Assembly (NCBI GenBank): GCA_041398825.1 | Contig: JAWKTX010000009.1 | Coordinates: forward strand, 248,001 to 312,000 | Source: Planctomycetaceae bacterium | Lineage (GTDB): Bacteria; Planctomycetota; Planctomycetia; Planctomycetales; Planctomycetaceae | Reading direction: 5' to 3' | Length of the DNA: 64,000 nt | Shown here: positions 55,201 through 64,000 of the stretch, one piece after another | How the letters are laid out: each line of letters starts with the position of its first letter | Numbering within the stretch: position 1 is the stretch's first letter | The notes under the pieces: model-generated | Told to the model about the DNA's origin: nothing | Databases searched by the model: none | Seen by the model: the letters and a program-made list of their open reading frames with translations, nothing else | Translations under genes and position numbers: made by a program

Positions 55201-58200
55201 CGGTCTGTGATTTCGTCGGTGGATCCGTTTACGGGAGCCATTGAAACTCTGCTCGGTCAATTCTCCCCGTCCACGGGAGACATCGCGATGCGTGCTGACG
55301 GACAGTTGCACTCGTTTTCAACGGGTCCGGCGACCGGTGCTTTCACCGATGGGAATGTCGGTAACTATCTTCGCATTGATACCGGCACTGCTGCAGCCAC
55401 TGTCATTGGTGATGATGGGATTGCGACGAACCTGCTGAACGGTACCGCTGCTGCCGCTCATGACGTCGGTATCCAGTTTAACGCAATGACGTACACAGGA
55501 ACGACCGGCAATAACCTGTGGGCCGTCGGTAACCGATCTCAGCTTTTCCCTAAGCCAGGTCAGACAGGTGGAGTCGCAGCTCAATTCACCAACAACATCC
55601 TTTACAACTTCAACCTGGCCACCGGCGATCAGGTCAACAGGAATAACGGTAACAACCGCCAGAATGCGGCACAGGCAACTCAGGGGGCTGGCACAACACA
55701 GACCGAAATTGGCCAGGTCGACACCTCGTTCACAAATGGCGGGTTGAACGGGACCATCACGGGTATGGTTCCCATCGGCGGCCAGTTCTTGATGGTGGAT
55801 GACGCAGGTGGTCTGTATCGAATCAACCAGAATGGTGGTGCAACGACATTTATTGCGAACGTCGGTGGCCTGAACATTAACTTCCAGGGGCTGTCACTCG
55901 GACCGGATGAAGTTGAAAACGGTCGTTATGCTGATGTGTTGTTTGGTATCAGTTCGACGGGCGAGCTGTTCGCGTTTGATCAGACGGGCGAGTTGCTGCC
56001 AATCTTCGTGGATGCCCAAACTTCAGTCCAGGTCCAGGGGGTCTTCAACGTCACGGGACTAGCCTTCAGTACACTGGACTACAATTTGTGGCACACAACC
56101 GGGAACCGTGGTTCACTGAATGCGGCGGACGATGGACACGGGATCGACGTGCCTCCGTACGATAACAGCATCGCACTACCGGAGGCGGGTGGGACCAGTC
56201 TCTACTTCGGTAATGAACGCCAGGGCACAACAGCCGGGAACAAGAACACAGACGCCAATAACGCACCTGCGACGGCACGAACTCGTAACGTCGATTTCCC
56301 CGGCGGTGCTTACGGGACTGTCGTGAGTAATGATTTCAGTCTGGAAGGTTACTCATCTGCAGATAAGCCTGTTCTTTACTTCAGTTACTTCCTTGAAACA
56401 GAAGATGCGGCTTACGTCTACGGCACGAATCCGGACACGCTGATGCGGGATTCATTCCGCGTATTCGTTGGGGACGAGGACGGAAACTGGAATCTTGTCA
56501 CAACGAACAACTCGTTACATAGTGCCACGCAGTTCGATGAGTATGACTATGGCCCGGATGGTTCTCCAACGCTTGCTCCTGTGGTGCAGACATTCGTCGA
56601 CGTCGTTGAAGCGTTTGACAACACAAATGGGTGGCGTCAGGCACGGATTGACCTGAGCAACTACGCTGGTCGAAGCGGTTTGAAACTTCGGTTCGATTTC
56701 TCTACTGCAGGTTCGATGAACCTTGGTGACGTGCTGACCACAGGTTCGGAACTGCGTGCCGTTGACGCAACGCAATTGACCGATGGCGACACGCTGACCA
56801 TTGACGGAACAACCTTTGAATTTGACCTGGGCGCTCATCTGACAGTGCCATCGGGTGGAGCAATCGCCGGGGAGACTTTCACGGTCTTCGGCACTCAGTT
56901 CACCTACACGCCAAATCCAGTCGGTCCCGAGGATATCCTCGCGAATCCAACCGATACGGCACAGGACATCGCAAACCGCACAAACGCCTTCCTGAATCAG
57001 TACTTCGGTGGTACGAGTGTCATACTGCCTGATGGAAGTCAGCTGGAAGGTGAATCGTTCACCATCCTCGGGCAGACCTTCACTTATACAGCGAATCCGG
57101 TTCTGCCATCGGATATTCTGGCAAATGCAGTCGACTCAGCTGACACTCTGGCAGCCAGAACAGTTGTTGTTGTAGATTCGGTGCTGGGCGTTGGTACGGC
57201 ATTCTCCAAGGGGCCAAAGGTCGACTTCCCACAGATCGGGGTGATTACGTTTGGCAGCTCGGTGAATGTTCCCGCAGGCAATGTGCTTCAACTGGAATCG
57301 TTCACCTTCCTGGGCAAGACATTCACGTACACAGCGACGCCGGTGGCAGCCACCGATATTCTGGCACAGCCAGGTGATTCAGGGGCGACCGTTGCTGCAG
57401 CTGCTGTCGCTGTTATCAACGCAGAACTGGGGCCGGGCACCGCCTTTGTGGACGCCAGTGCTCCGGCAAGAATCAGCTTACCGGACATACCAACCGCTCT
57501 CGATGCCGTTGTGACAGGCGGAAGCCTTGTGATTCCAACACCAACCGGTGTGGATACGCTGGAAGGTGAATCGTTCACTCTCTTTGGCACAACATTCACA
57601 TTCACCGCAACGCCAAGTCGTCCGCGAGACATCCTTGCATTGGGCACCGACACGGCGAGCGACATTGCGAACCGTGTTCTGGCTGCCATTAATGCTCAAT
57701 TTGGTCCGACAACTGCGTTCATTGATCCTGCGGTGACTGACCGCGTCAGTGTTCCGAATATTCCAAACTTTAACAGCAGCTTTATTCGCGGATCTTCCCT
57801 GATAACGTCCATTGGCGACCCACTTGAAGGCTACGAATTCCAGCTGCGGGGTGTCACGTTCCGGTATACAAACAACCCGCTGGGCACCGGTGAAATTCTG
57901 GCCCGCCCGGGAGATTCCTCAACACTGATCGCGACCCGAACCGCGGCAGCGATTAACAATATCTTCGGGGCGAATACCGCAACTGCAAATCTGGATCGAG
58001 TGTCAATACCCGATCTGTCAGCTACTGGTCAGGGTGTCTTCCTTGGCGGCCAGCTTCAGATGGTGGATGTGACGGCCACCAATTTTGAGGGTGAATCGTT
58101 CACTGTCTATGGCGAAACGTTCACTTATCGCGATCCGGGAAGCCCGTGGAACACTTTTGCCAATCACATCACGGCAGTGAATGGAGATTCTGCTGCTCTC

Positions 58201-61200
58201 ATGGCCACTCGAACGGCCAACGCCATCAATGCGGCGTTGGGCAAGACCGTTGCGACTGCTAACGGGGACACAGTAGATATCGCCGGGGCGGTCAATACGT
58301 CCTTCGGATCAACATTCCGTTTAACGACGACCGATGTGGCACAGCTGAACGGCGATACGCTGAACATCAATGGCAATGTGTTTAGTTTTGTCGCCGCAGC
58401 ACCCACAAATGCGTTTCAAATTCAGACGGACAACAGTGCCACCGTTGTTGCGGGGCGGATTGTCACGGCTCTGAACAATGTCTTCGGGGCTGGTACGGCC
58501 GCCAATCTGGCTGGCGTCGTTTCCATTCTGGATGCATTCCAGGTTATCTACACCGATAACGGTACTGCCGCTCCTGCCGGGACGGGTGTGATCGACACGT
58601 TTTCTTCACCGATGACCTACACCCTGGTTTCGGATCCGCTGGGATCAGCGATGTCAGTCGATCACAACGGATCGCCACTTCTGGTAGATGGTCGCGGTAC
58701 ACCACTGACGCACGACCTTCCGGGAACAACTCTCGTCCTGGATACTGCGCCATTCGTGACGTCGATTGTTACAAACAATCGCATCACCATCCGCAGTGCT
58801 CCCGGAATTACCGTTCCTTTCAATTCGTTGCTGGTGACATCCGGTGGCACCGGGGTCGCTGGATTGAACAAGCTGGTTTCGATTTACGCCGATATGACGG
58901 CGAATGAAGTCGCGGTCGCGATGCGACAGGCGATGGCAGACATCTGGTCGAACAGCGATCTGACCAACATCAAGGGGCATGAGGAACTCATTCAGGTTAT
59001 TGGTCACACCGTCTTTGATCAGGGACCGTTCGGATTCTCAGACTTCCTCCCAGGTGACTCATTCGGTGAAAATTCAGGGCCTGGAGCTGGGTTTGTGAAC
59101 GGGCAGGCGACTCGCCCAGGTTCGCTTCGAGGCATGAATAATGCGGTCGAGGGTGTCTATATTGATGACATCATCATCGGCTTTGCAGAACGCGGTGAAA
59201 TGGTGACCAATGCACCGTCCACGGCGACATTCATCATCAATAACGATCTCTATGATCCTCAACGACCAGTTGGAAACGAATACCTCGGAATATCTGACGG
59301 TGCGTATGATGTCGAAATTCGCCGCGCCACAGACTTCGGGCTTTCACAGACTCCGGACCCAACCAACGTTCTCTATCGCGCGATCGACACAAATGATCGT
59401 GAAATACAGGGGTTTGCTTTCTCTGTTCCTACGTCAGACCTGATTCCGCATAACTCAACGTTTGTTATCAGCGATGGTTGGCGTGAAGTGACGTTCCAGT
59501 TCATCGATAGTGGAATCGGGCTGGCAGACCTTGTCCCCGGCAATGTTCCCGTTGTGTTTACTCCGCTTTCGACGCTGACTGGTACCGGACAGGACAATCA
59601 GGAATTGATGGCGTCCCTGATTCTGAACGCAATCAATTCTCAGGCATCGCAGGCAGTATTGCAGACCCAGGCCATGTTCCGGAATACGTCGGCTGGGGTG
59701 AGCAGCATGATCCATCTGACTGAGAATGGTTCTCTCATTCCGGATGCATCACTCGCACCCGTCATGCCCATCACTGTTTACAATGCGTTCGGAGATCAGA
59801 ATCACTTCCGTGATCAGGGTCAGATCGTTGTTCAGTCGAGTACAATCAACCATTCTCTTGGGTTCGGAATCGACATCGATGCTGGTGCCCGGGGAGGATT
59901 GAACCCAACGCCGCATCCAGGTTCTGTAAAGAATACGCAGGAAATCAACACCGCGCGACTCGTGACCGGGGTCGTTGTCATGAACAACGTGATCGCTGCC
60001 AACAGCAGCGGTGGGGTCAGATTCAGCGGGGATACGGCAAACAATCCGCTGGCGTCAGTCCCATATGGTCGCATCGTAAACAACACAATTGTGGGTGTTG
60101 GCAGCGGCGTCGGGATACTCGTGAACGAAAATTCCAGCCCAACTCTTCTGAACAATATCGTTGCTGACTTTGGCACCGGCATTCAGGTCGACGCCAGTTC
60201 TCAGTCGGCAGGAACAGTGATTGGCGGAACGCTCTACAAAGGCAACGGCACCAACGCGGCGACTGGGGCAATCGGAGTCGGCACGTTCCCGATCATCCTT
60301 CTGGACCCAATGGATCCGCTGTTCGTTGATGCGGCCAATGACAATTACTACCTGGCTCCATTCTCGCAGGCTATCGACAGTTCGTTAAACTCACTGGGCG
60401 ACCGTTCAGACATTACGCGTGTCAAAGCTCCGCTTGGACTTGGCCTGTCGCCAATTCTGGCACCGGGACTTGACGTTTACGGCCAGCTTCGCGGCGATGA
60501 TGAGGCTGTTGCAACTCCTGCTGGTCAGGGGGCAAACGTATTTATCGACCGAGGGGCAATCGACAGAGTCGACTTCTTCCAGCCAACGGCTGTCCTGGCA
60601 CTTCCGGAAGATCAGTCAACCCTTGACCTCGATTCGGAATTGAATGCCGTTTGGACCGATGAAGCGACCAATCTTCGGCAGTTCCGAATCCGATTGATCG
60701 ACGAAGGAATCGGTATTGATGATGCCACCATCTCGTCCTCGCAGTTCGTCCTGGAGCGTGATGGAGTCGTTCTTGTTGAGGGTACAGACTACATCTTCAC
60801 CAACAACAGCATTAAAAAAGAAGCGATATTCTCCGCTGTAACCTTCTTCCCGTTTGAAAGTCGCTACACAATCATTGTTGACAACAATGATGCTACGAGC
60901 GGGGCCGCTGACGGAATCGATGGTGTGCGAGACCTGGCTGGAAACTACCTCGCTGCCACCGAAGCAGATGGCTCAACGAAGTTCCGGATCGTGGTCACCG
61001 ATGGTGAGAACGATGCTCCAATTAACGGTGTACCAGCAGCACAGACAACTGACGAGGATGTGCCCCTTGTCTTCAGCACAGCGAATGGCAATGCAATCAC
61101 GGTCAGCGATTCGGATGTTCGGCTGGGAGACAATCGCCTTACCGTGACGCTGACTGCGGTCAACGGCACACTGACCCTTCCCACTCTGGCCGGGCTGACG

Positions 61201-64000
61201 TTGACAAACGGTACGGGTACCGGTGACCTCGTCGTGGAATTCGAAGGGGACGTCGACGACCTGAATGCTGCTCTCGATGGGTTGGTCTTTACACCTGATC
61301 AGGACTATTTCGGGCCAGCTTCACTGACGGTTCTGACGAGCGACAACGGTCAGTTTGCAGCTCCCGGCTCACCTGTCATGACGGATTCTGATACGATCGA
61401 CATCACGGTAAATTCCGTCAACGATGCTCCGACCTTCGACAATCTGCCTGTGCTGGGAGCATTGACAGAGTTTGAAGACGAGTCCAGTTCGACCGTCACC
61501 GTTCCTTCATTCGTAACCGGTCAGAATGCAGGGCCAGCGAACGAGGACCAGACTCTGACCGCTCAGGTGACAGTGATCTCCACCACGGGAGCGTGGACAC
61601 CGACGACATTCTTCACTGCAGCAGGTTCACCACAGATTGACCCTGTAACCGGGACACTCACATTCCAGCTGGCTCAGGATGTCAACGGAAGCGCTCTGGT
61701 AAGAGTTGTCCTTGTTGACAGCGAACTTGCCCAAAGCGTACCTCAGACGTTCACAATCACGGTGAATCCGGTCAACGACGAACCGGTATTCACACTCACT
61801 CCTGAGGCTGTCAATATCAACAGCCTTGAGGATGAAGATGCTGATTTGAACAATGTGACGGATATTCAGTCTGTCGATTTGATCGATACCTTTGCTGCGG
61901 GACGATCAACTGCAATCGATGAAATTGGTGTCCAGAATCTCACGTGGGTTCTTGGTACGCCAGTGCCTGTCAGCGGGAATCTGACTTTCGATCTTCTGCA
62001 GATTCAGGCAGACGGAACTCTCCTCTACCAACCGTCCGCTGATACGGCCGGTGAGGTCACCGTCACGTTGACGTTGATGGACGACGGTTCCAATGTCTTT
62101 CCAAACGATAATCTTTCCAGTTCTGTCACCCTGACCATTGTCGTGACACAGGTGAATGATGCTCCTGTGGCCGTCACTCCTGACTACGTCGTGGACGAAG
62201 GCTACAGCCTGACGCTCGACGCAACCGGGTCATTTGACGTTGATGAATTCTTCGGTGACACGCTGAGTTATTCGTGGGATATTGATGGCGACGGCACCTA
62301 TGATCTGAACACAACGGCAGAAACCACAGTCATCAGCTGGGCGACCCTGCAATCGGTTTATGGCATCACCGCACCTGCCGTGTACGACATCAAACTACAG
62401 GTGACAGATTCATTCGGTCCGTTAGCAGACGAGGCAACAGCTACATTTACGACGCTGATTGTTGACTATGGTGATGCCCCTGATTCCTACGGCACCACAC
62501 AGGGCGTCGGTGGGGCTGCTCACACGATACAGGGGAACCTTCATCTTGGTGCGACGGTCGATAACGAAGTGACTGGGGTCCCAACACCAGGAGCAACCGG
62601 CGATGATGCCGCGGGAACTGACGATGAGGATGGAGTGGTCTTCCCAACGTCGTTCGAGTCCACTGCGGGTGTCGATCTTCCGACATACTTCCTGGTGACG
62701 TCTTCAGAATCAGGGAAATTGGATATCTGGCTTGATCTGGACCAGGATGGTGCATTCAGTAACGCGGAACATATTAATGCGGGTGTCAGTTACGATGTTG
62801 TAGCCGGGGTAAACCGAATTGACTTCGAAATACCCGCTGGTACGCCGACTGGTGATACCGCGATGCGATTCCGAGTCAGCAGCACAGGTGGCCTCGCTCC
62901 TACAGGACGAGCAGATGACGGAGAAGTGGAAGACTATGTTGTAACCATTCAGGATCTTCAGGCACCAGTGGCACCGTCCGTCGTCAAACCTGTTGACGTT
63001 ATCCCGGGCGACGCGATTGCACCTGAAACCAGCGACTCAACGCCGATCATTGAATGGTCATTCCACGACGCGAATTACTTTTACGATGTACTGGTTGAAG
63101 GCGCGTCTGGTCCGGTATTCAGCCAGACCGATTTGATCACCACAAGCACTGAAGTAACGACACCGTTGCTCCCGGGCACATACACGGTGACGGTCACGGC
63201 TAAAAATCGTGCCGGGACCCCCGCTGTCCCGGTCAGCTACACGTTTGACGTGGTTGCAATTTCCGTCCAGTCGCCTTCGGACAATGGCGTTGTAAACGAC
63301 ACCTACCGTCCGACGATCACCTGGACGCCAGTTGCCGGATCGAAGTCGTACACCGTACAAATTGTGACCGGTCCATCAAACACCGTGGTGCACACTGGTT
63401 TCGTGTCCGACTCCGGCTTTCCGCCGAATGCGGCAGCTTCCTACGACGTCCCGATCGATCTGCCGATTGGTACATACAAAGTGAGAATTCGCGCGACCGA
63501 TGGAGCCGACCTTGCGGGAGACTGGAGTCCGTACTCAACATTCAAAGTGCGAACTCCGACCACGATTACGGCCCCAATTGGGACTACGAATCTTGTACGG
63601 CCAACGATCACCTGGGATCCGATCCCCGGTGCAGTGACCTATACGATTCAGGTAAACAACTTTACCGACGCGAAAGGAAAACTGTTCTTCGAAACGGGCC
63701 TCACCAGTACCTCATTCACTCCAACATTTGACCTGGCTCTGGCGACCTACAATGTCTGGGTGATTGGTTACAATGCAGATGGTGAAAGCAGCATCTGGAG
63801 CAGCACACATTCGTTTACTGTTTCCTCACAGGTAACAGCGATTGTTCCGACCGGACGCCTGAATGACCCGACTCCAACGTTTGGTTGGGAACCGGTCGTA
63901 GGGGCGGATGCTTATAACCTGATTGTCCGAAACAGTAGCGGTACTGTTGTCATCAACGTCAATGGATTGCCATCGACGTCGTACACTTCTGTAGATGAAC
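49240..64000 (+). CDS. Giant modular exported/surface protein with a zincin protease motif (3' end cut by window)
   Basis: The frame opens at ATG 49240 (AGGGA upstream) and stays open to the right edge: 4,920 codons are visible. The N-terminus has a basic stretch followed by SEELEIRSLLTS (about 36-46), the LExRxLL-type motif of planctomycete exoproteins. A metalloprotease-like domain at about 365-490 contains HEIGHLLGLGH (467-477), the M10/zincin signature. Beyond it come PPC-like and right-handed beta-helix stretches (GDWGGIAFRN, GNWGGIYVGH, GDWRGIIIDE), about seven copies of an approximately 87-residue repeat (2513-3090), a second beta-helix (nt 59820-60200), cadherin-like NDAP repeats (61018-62150), a PKD-like domain (62155-62455), a GEVED-like domain (62464-62955) and FN3-like modules to the edge. 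It is probably secreted or cell-surface bound. The protease role is inferred from one motif only. Confidence 0.9.
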   Translation, partial: MLISSWLNAVRYRLQTQSRTTKRRPVQKRSARASEELEIRSLLTSLVAVRPNVGAFLTDGEVRNIAPQELTLQFSLGENIDASSVTPDSIQVTRGGVDGILDSLAVPSTDDVPVSIGFVGVGNAPNEVVLRFGENLPDDVYRITVKGTGSDILTTDGGTAFNNGADDQFEFELDLGAQIAAVDPQPVTVNADGTVTQARDQIVLYLNQDDLDPVAAETPGFYQLIYTQDTVSNLDDVTFVPTSVVYDDVTDTAVLTFAGDLATLPGAGAGSYRLRVGNAETAPQAPLAQPVFADPGDSFATANTVLGTISAGGNQSHIISSSIDPQPYQFVFPGALTDIGNRQVEIETHVNAGADGTPGTSQIDYNFQSFYGFDPLGNPLQNVITAAQKQRAREVFEFYSNYLGIDFRETDASGLTIVTGDLRALDPTIPTGPGGVAGLAGGGMAIMDQAEIWNDTAGGSWFEVAMHEIGHLLGLGHTYDVPALTVQGSNGGATVGATEPDFPGDIDVVHGQYLHRPDSIDIDLYQFNVAANTSGTFTTEVIAERLANSSRLDSVIRLYRQNADGSRELIAQNDDYFSEDSFLQLHLSAGATPVTYFLGISSVGNESYDPTIAGTGFGGTSQGAYQMRVDFRPDETTTIVDTTGQKFDGDADGIEGGVYNFWFRTASEADTLFVSKGAMSTTSTSVSAGVTSFVVQSVAPFQVNDVIRVDNEQMLITGINPTTRTLTVTRGFNSTTVVAHNSGSVVRNNAADGSTTLPFARISDATAVATPGQIIRIVGNGGADGDIATVEDNVPYQIGFNTLNQPLQDGTTLEVPKGVTVMVDAGAVLKLRRALIGVGSSSTSVDRSGGALQVLGTPLNQVIFTSWNDESIGTDTSATPTTPQAGDWGGIAFRNTIDRNQARFNFQSEGEFLNYVSNADIRFGGGNVVVDSVLQTINPIFIDGAQPTIVHNTITRSSDSAISANPDSFEELTFHSPRFQGGAQPFTSDYNRVGPDIYGNTLLENSTNGLFIRVTTPAGNATQKLTVPGRFDDTDIVHVIAQNLEIQGMPGGAVRDQTPPAVNIVTLTTITGSGNLAAGSYNYRLVFTDENGVESPASAITVTATLNTQGSIDVRGLPAATAAYTGRRLYRSNNLGGGSYTLVANLDRSATTYLDTGADLGRTLIPVASRDRARPDARLLIDPGMVIKLEGARIETEVGAQFIAEGTIGRPIIFTSRLDDRFGAGGTFDTNNDDNAPSEAVPSPGNWGGIYVGHLATASIDQSLITFAGGIVPVGSNFAGFNAVEVHQATARIRNTVFESNASGVGGTASSDRDGLFPNASGTIFVRASQPVILNNDFRNNIGAGININANALNSSLVSDYGRSTGTADRQEAYGDNQGPLIRDNRFGGNTINGLQVRGETLTTQGVWDDTDIVHVLMNEVYIPDFQHYGGLRLESSSTSSLVIKLSGSNAGFTANGYPLDIIDRVGGSLQVIGQPGNPVVMTSLSDDTVGAGFDLDGLPLRDTNGNGLGTGVVGDWRGIIIDEYAHDRNVAVYVESEVADRLSQDTNGTITTAESIGLLAANEKSGDENLRLGFEIQGFIDNPGDSDIYSFSATAGTGVVLDIDRTANSLDSVVELLDANGQIIAISDNIGDVTVLQPGTNARLMSYDPFSLGDHYTFSTLDAGFRVVLPGTTGTQQPYFVRVRSSNPTPATQLTGLTSGAYQLQIRLNELDEIPGTQITYADIRYANTGIQILGQPAHSPLAGESTEISPGTGVTSVTVGNLMNSDRAALSLAGRLGSPTGADTNPNSYDVDFWEFEVNYDATQQIGGVALDAPHVPVTIDLDFADGFSRADVTVAVYDSNNRLILIGRDSNISDDQPKGLNGADVSDLTRGSNGKLDPFIGPVELIGGTYRLAVFPNDIVPQAMNQYWQSNPTSSLVRFEPVNSVQRIAEERFGAADTASTALAPVVDLFTITGGQLDPQHIVPFNLGDVTLFVSQARGITGTNRSVISSVDPFTGAIETLLGQFSPSTGDIAMRADGQLHSFSTGPATGAFTDGNVGNYLRIDTGTAAATVIGDDGIATNLLNGTAAAAHDVGIQFNAMTYTGTTGNNLWAVGNRSQLFPKPGQTGGVAAQFTNNILYNFNLATGDQVNRNNGNNRQNAAQATQGAGTTQTEIGQVDTSFTNGGLNGTITGMVPIGGQFLMVDDAGGLYRINQNGGATTFIANVGGLNINFQGLSLGPDEVENGRYADVLFGISSTGELFAFDQTGELLPIFVDAQTSVQVQGVFNVTGLAFSTLDYNLWHTTGNRGSLNAADDGHGIDVPPYDNSIALPEAGGTSLYFGNERQGTTAGNKNTDANNAPATARTRNVDFPGGAYGTVVSNDFSLEGYSSADKPVLYFSYFLETEDAAYVYGTNPDTLMRDSFRVFVGDEDGNWNLVTTNNSLHSATQFDEYDYGPDGSPTLAPVVQTFVDVVEAFDNTNGWRQARIDLSNYAGRSGLKLRFDFSTAGSMNLGDVLTTGSELRAVDATQLTDGDTLTIDGTTFEFDLGAHLTVPSGGAIAGETFTVFGTQFTYTPNPVGPEDILANPTDTAQDIANRTNAFLNQYFGGTSVILPDGSQLEGESFTILGQTFTYTANPVLPSDILANAVDSADTLAARTVVVVDSVLGVGTAFSKGPKVDFPQIGVITFGSSVNVPAGNVLQLESFTFLGKTFTYTATPVAATDILAQPGDSGATVAAAAVAVINAELGPGTAFVDASAPARISLPDIPTALDAVVTGGSLVIPTPTGVDTLEGESFTLFGTTFTFTATPSRPRDILALGTDTASDIANRVLAAINAQFGPTTAFIDPAVTDRVSVPNIPNFNSSFIRGSSLITSIGDPLEGYEFQLRGVTFRYTNNPLGTGEILARPGDSSTLIATRTAAAINNIFGANTATANLDRVSIPDLSATGQGVFLGGQLQMVDVTATNFEGESFTVYGETFTYRDPGSPWNTFANHITAVNGDSAALMATRTANAINAALGKTVATANGDTVDIAGAVNTSFGSTFRLTTTDVAQLNGDTLNINGNVFSFVAAAPTNAFQIQTDNSATVVAGRIVTALNNVFGAGTAANLAGVVSILDAFQVIYTDNGTAAPAGTGVIDTFSSPMTYTLVSDPLGSAMSVDHNGSPLLVDGRGTPLTHDLPGTTLVLDTAPFVTSIVTNNRITIRSAPGITVPFNSLLVTSGGTGVAGLNKLVSIYADMTANEVAVAMRQAMADIWSNSDLTNIKGHEELIQVIGHTVFDQGPFGFSDFLPGDSFGENSGPGAGFVNGQATRPGSLRGMNNAVEGVYIDDIIIGFAERGEMVTNAPSTATFIINNDLYDPQRPVGNEYLGISDGAYDVEIRRATDFGLSQTPDPTNVLYRAIDTNDREIQGFAFSVPTSDLIPHNSTFVISDGWREVTFQFIDSGIGLADLVPGNVPVVFTPLSTLTGTGQDNQELMASLILNAINSQASQAVLQTQAMFRNTSAGVSSMIHLTENGSLIPDASLAPVMPITVYNAFGDQNHFRDQGQIVVQSSTINHSLGFGIDIDAGARGGLNPTPHPGSVKNTQEINTARLVTGVVVMNNVIAANSSGGVRFSGDTANNPLASVPYGRIVNNTIVGVGSGVGILVNENSSPTLLNNIVADFGTGIQVDASSQSAGTVIGGTLYKGNGTNAATGAIGVGTFPIILLDPMDPLFVDAANDNYYLAPFSQAIDSSLNSLGDRSDITRVKAPLGLGLSPILAPGLDVYGQLRGDDEAVATPAGQGANVFIDRGAIDRVDFFQPTAVLALPEDQSTLDLDSELNAVWTDEATNLRQFRIRLIDEGIGIDDATISSSQFVLERDGVVLVEGTDYIFTNNSIKKEAIFSAVTFFPFESRYTIIVDNNDATSGAADGIDGVRDLAGNYLAATEADGSTKFRIVVTDGENDAPINGVPAAQTTDEDVPLVFSTANGNAITVSDSDVRLGDNRLTVTLTAVNGTLTLPTLAGLTLTNGTGTGDLVVEFEGDVDDLNAALDGLVFTPDQDYFGPASLTVLTSDNGQFAAPGSPVMTDSDTIDITVNSVNDAPTFDNLPVLGALTEFEDESSSTVTVPSFVTGQNAGPANEDQTLTAQVTVISTTGAWTPTTFFTAAGSPQIDPVTGTLTFQLAQDVNGSALVRVVLVDSELAQSVPQTFTITVNPVNDEPVFTLTPEAVNINSLEDEDADLNNVTDIQSVDLIDTFAAGRSTAIDEIGVQNLTWVLGTPVPVSGNLTFDLLQIQADGTLLYQPSADTAGEVTVTLTLMDDGSNVFPNDNLSSSVTLTIVVTQVNDAPVAVTPDYVVDEGYSLTLDATGSFDVDEFFGDTLSYSWDIDGDGTYDLNTTAETTVISWATLQSVYGITAPAVYDIKLQVTDSFGPLADEATATFTTLIVDYGDAPDSYGTTQGVGGAAHTIQGNLHLGATVDNEVTGVPTPGATGDDAAGTDDEDGVVFPTSFESTAGVDLPTYFLVTSSESGKLDIWLDLDQDGAFSNAEHINAGVSYDVVAGVNRIDFEIPAGTPTGDTAMRFRVSSTGGLAPTGRADDGEVEDYVVTIQDLQAPVAPSVVKPVDVIPGDAIAPETSDSTPIIEWSFHDANYFYDVLVEGASGPVFSQTDLITTSTEVTTPLLPGTYTVTVTAKNRAGTPAVPVSYTFDVVAISVQSPSDNGVVNDTYRPTITWTPVAGSKSYTVQIVTGPSNTVVHTGFVSDSGFPPNAAASYDVPIDLPIGTYKVRIRATDGADLAGDWSPYSTFKVRTPTTITAPIGTTNLVRPTITWDPIPGAVTYTIQVNNFTDAKGKLFFETGLTSTSFTPTFDLALATYNVWVIGYNADGESSIWSSTHSFTVSSQVTAIVPTGRLNDPTPTFGWEPVVGADAYNLIVRNSSGTVVINVNGLPSTSYTSVDE
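56776..58500 (+). repeat. In-frame tandem array of about 87-residue domains in the giant gene
   Basis: Each copy opens with LEGESFTxxGxTFTYT and closes near AAINxxFGxGTA. The opening of the copies lies at residues 2542 (shorter spacing), 2602, 2683, 2774, 2862, 2949 and 3036, with spacing 60, 81, 91, 88, 87 and 87. A partial copy (LTDGDTLTIDG) is at 2513. Copies at 57043 and 57559 share the same 20-nt start (ctggaaggtgaatcgttcac). I do not recognise the domain. It lies between the beta-helix and the second beta-helix region. Confidence 0.8.

Noticed and set aside
1..64000. CRISPR array, phage, integrase or transposase
   Set aside because: No regularly spaced repeats and no recognisable phage or recombinase protein was seen on either strand.

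Overview
The window looks like a chromosomal segment of a planctomycete (order Planctomycetales, genus not resolvable by eye). The pointers are: a DUF1571 protein; a sulfatase; several Tat-exported Gfo/Idh/MocA-type and lactonase-type enzymes; a Ser/Thr kinase with a C-terminal membrane region; a PcrA-like helicase next to a fused ResB-CcsA protein; and a giant surface protein of more than 4,900 residues with the N-terminal LExRxLL-type motif seen in planctomycete exoproteins. No phage, insertion sequence, integrase, CRISPR array or rRNA operon was seen. One tRNA-Ser(GCT) is present.

Layout. 0-9 kb: end of an unknown gene, a LOG-family nucleotide hydrolase, a membrane-anchored Ser/Thr kinase, a DUF1571 protein, a sulfatase, then a sodium/solute symporter followed 4 nt later by a staphylococcal-nuclease-like protein. 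9-12 kb: fabI and a large unknown membrane protein. 12-20 kb: mostly exported enzymes (two MocA-like oxidoreductases, an S15/CocE hydrolase, a lactonase-type beta-propeller) plus a GT-C-like membrane protein. 20-28 kb: a GT4 glycosyltransferase, then a LuxE-like acyl activating enzyme, an aldehyde-dehydrogenase-fold reductase, a second sodium symporter and, divergently, an extended SDR reductase with a possible SCP2-like tail. 28-34 kb: a beta-propeller/di-haem cytochrome, a GlmU-like nucleotidyltransferase, a ModBC-type transporter preceded by a small overlapping leader ORF, and the tRNA. 34-49 kb: housekeeping genes (mgtE, rpsI, rplM with a structured leader, argH, ftsH, a lipoprotein, resB-ccsA fusion, PcrA/UvrD helicase). 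49-64 kb: one giant gene running off the right edge, carrying a zincin HExxHxxGxxH motif, PPC-like, beta-helix, cadherin-like, PKD, GEVED and FN3-like regions and an array of about 87-residue repeats.

How the parts may work together. The exported oxidoreductases, hydrolase, sulfatase, lactonase and sodium symporters fit a polysaccharide- or sugar-degrading lifestyle. The LuxE-like, dehydrogenase-like and SDR proteins could form a fatty-acyl reduction route. The lipoprotein and ResB-CcsA protein belong to cytochrome c maturation, and a di-haem cytochrome lies elsewhere in the window. The most unusual non-coding signals are two copies of an 86-90 nt structured repeat (301-390 and 8763-8848), a two-hairpin leader before rplM-rpsI, and a Shine-Dalgarno-led overlapping ORF in front of the ABC permease gene. 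All functional calls rest on reading motifs by eye; no database search was run.
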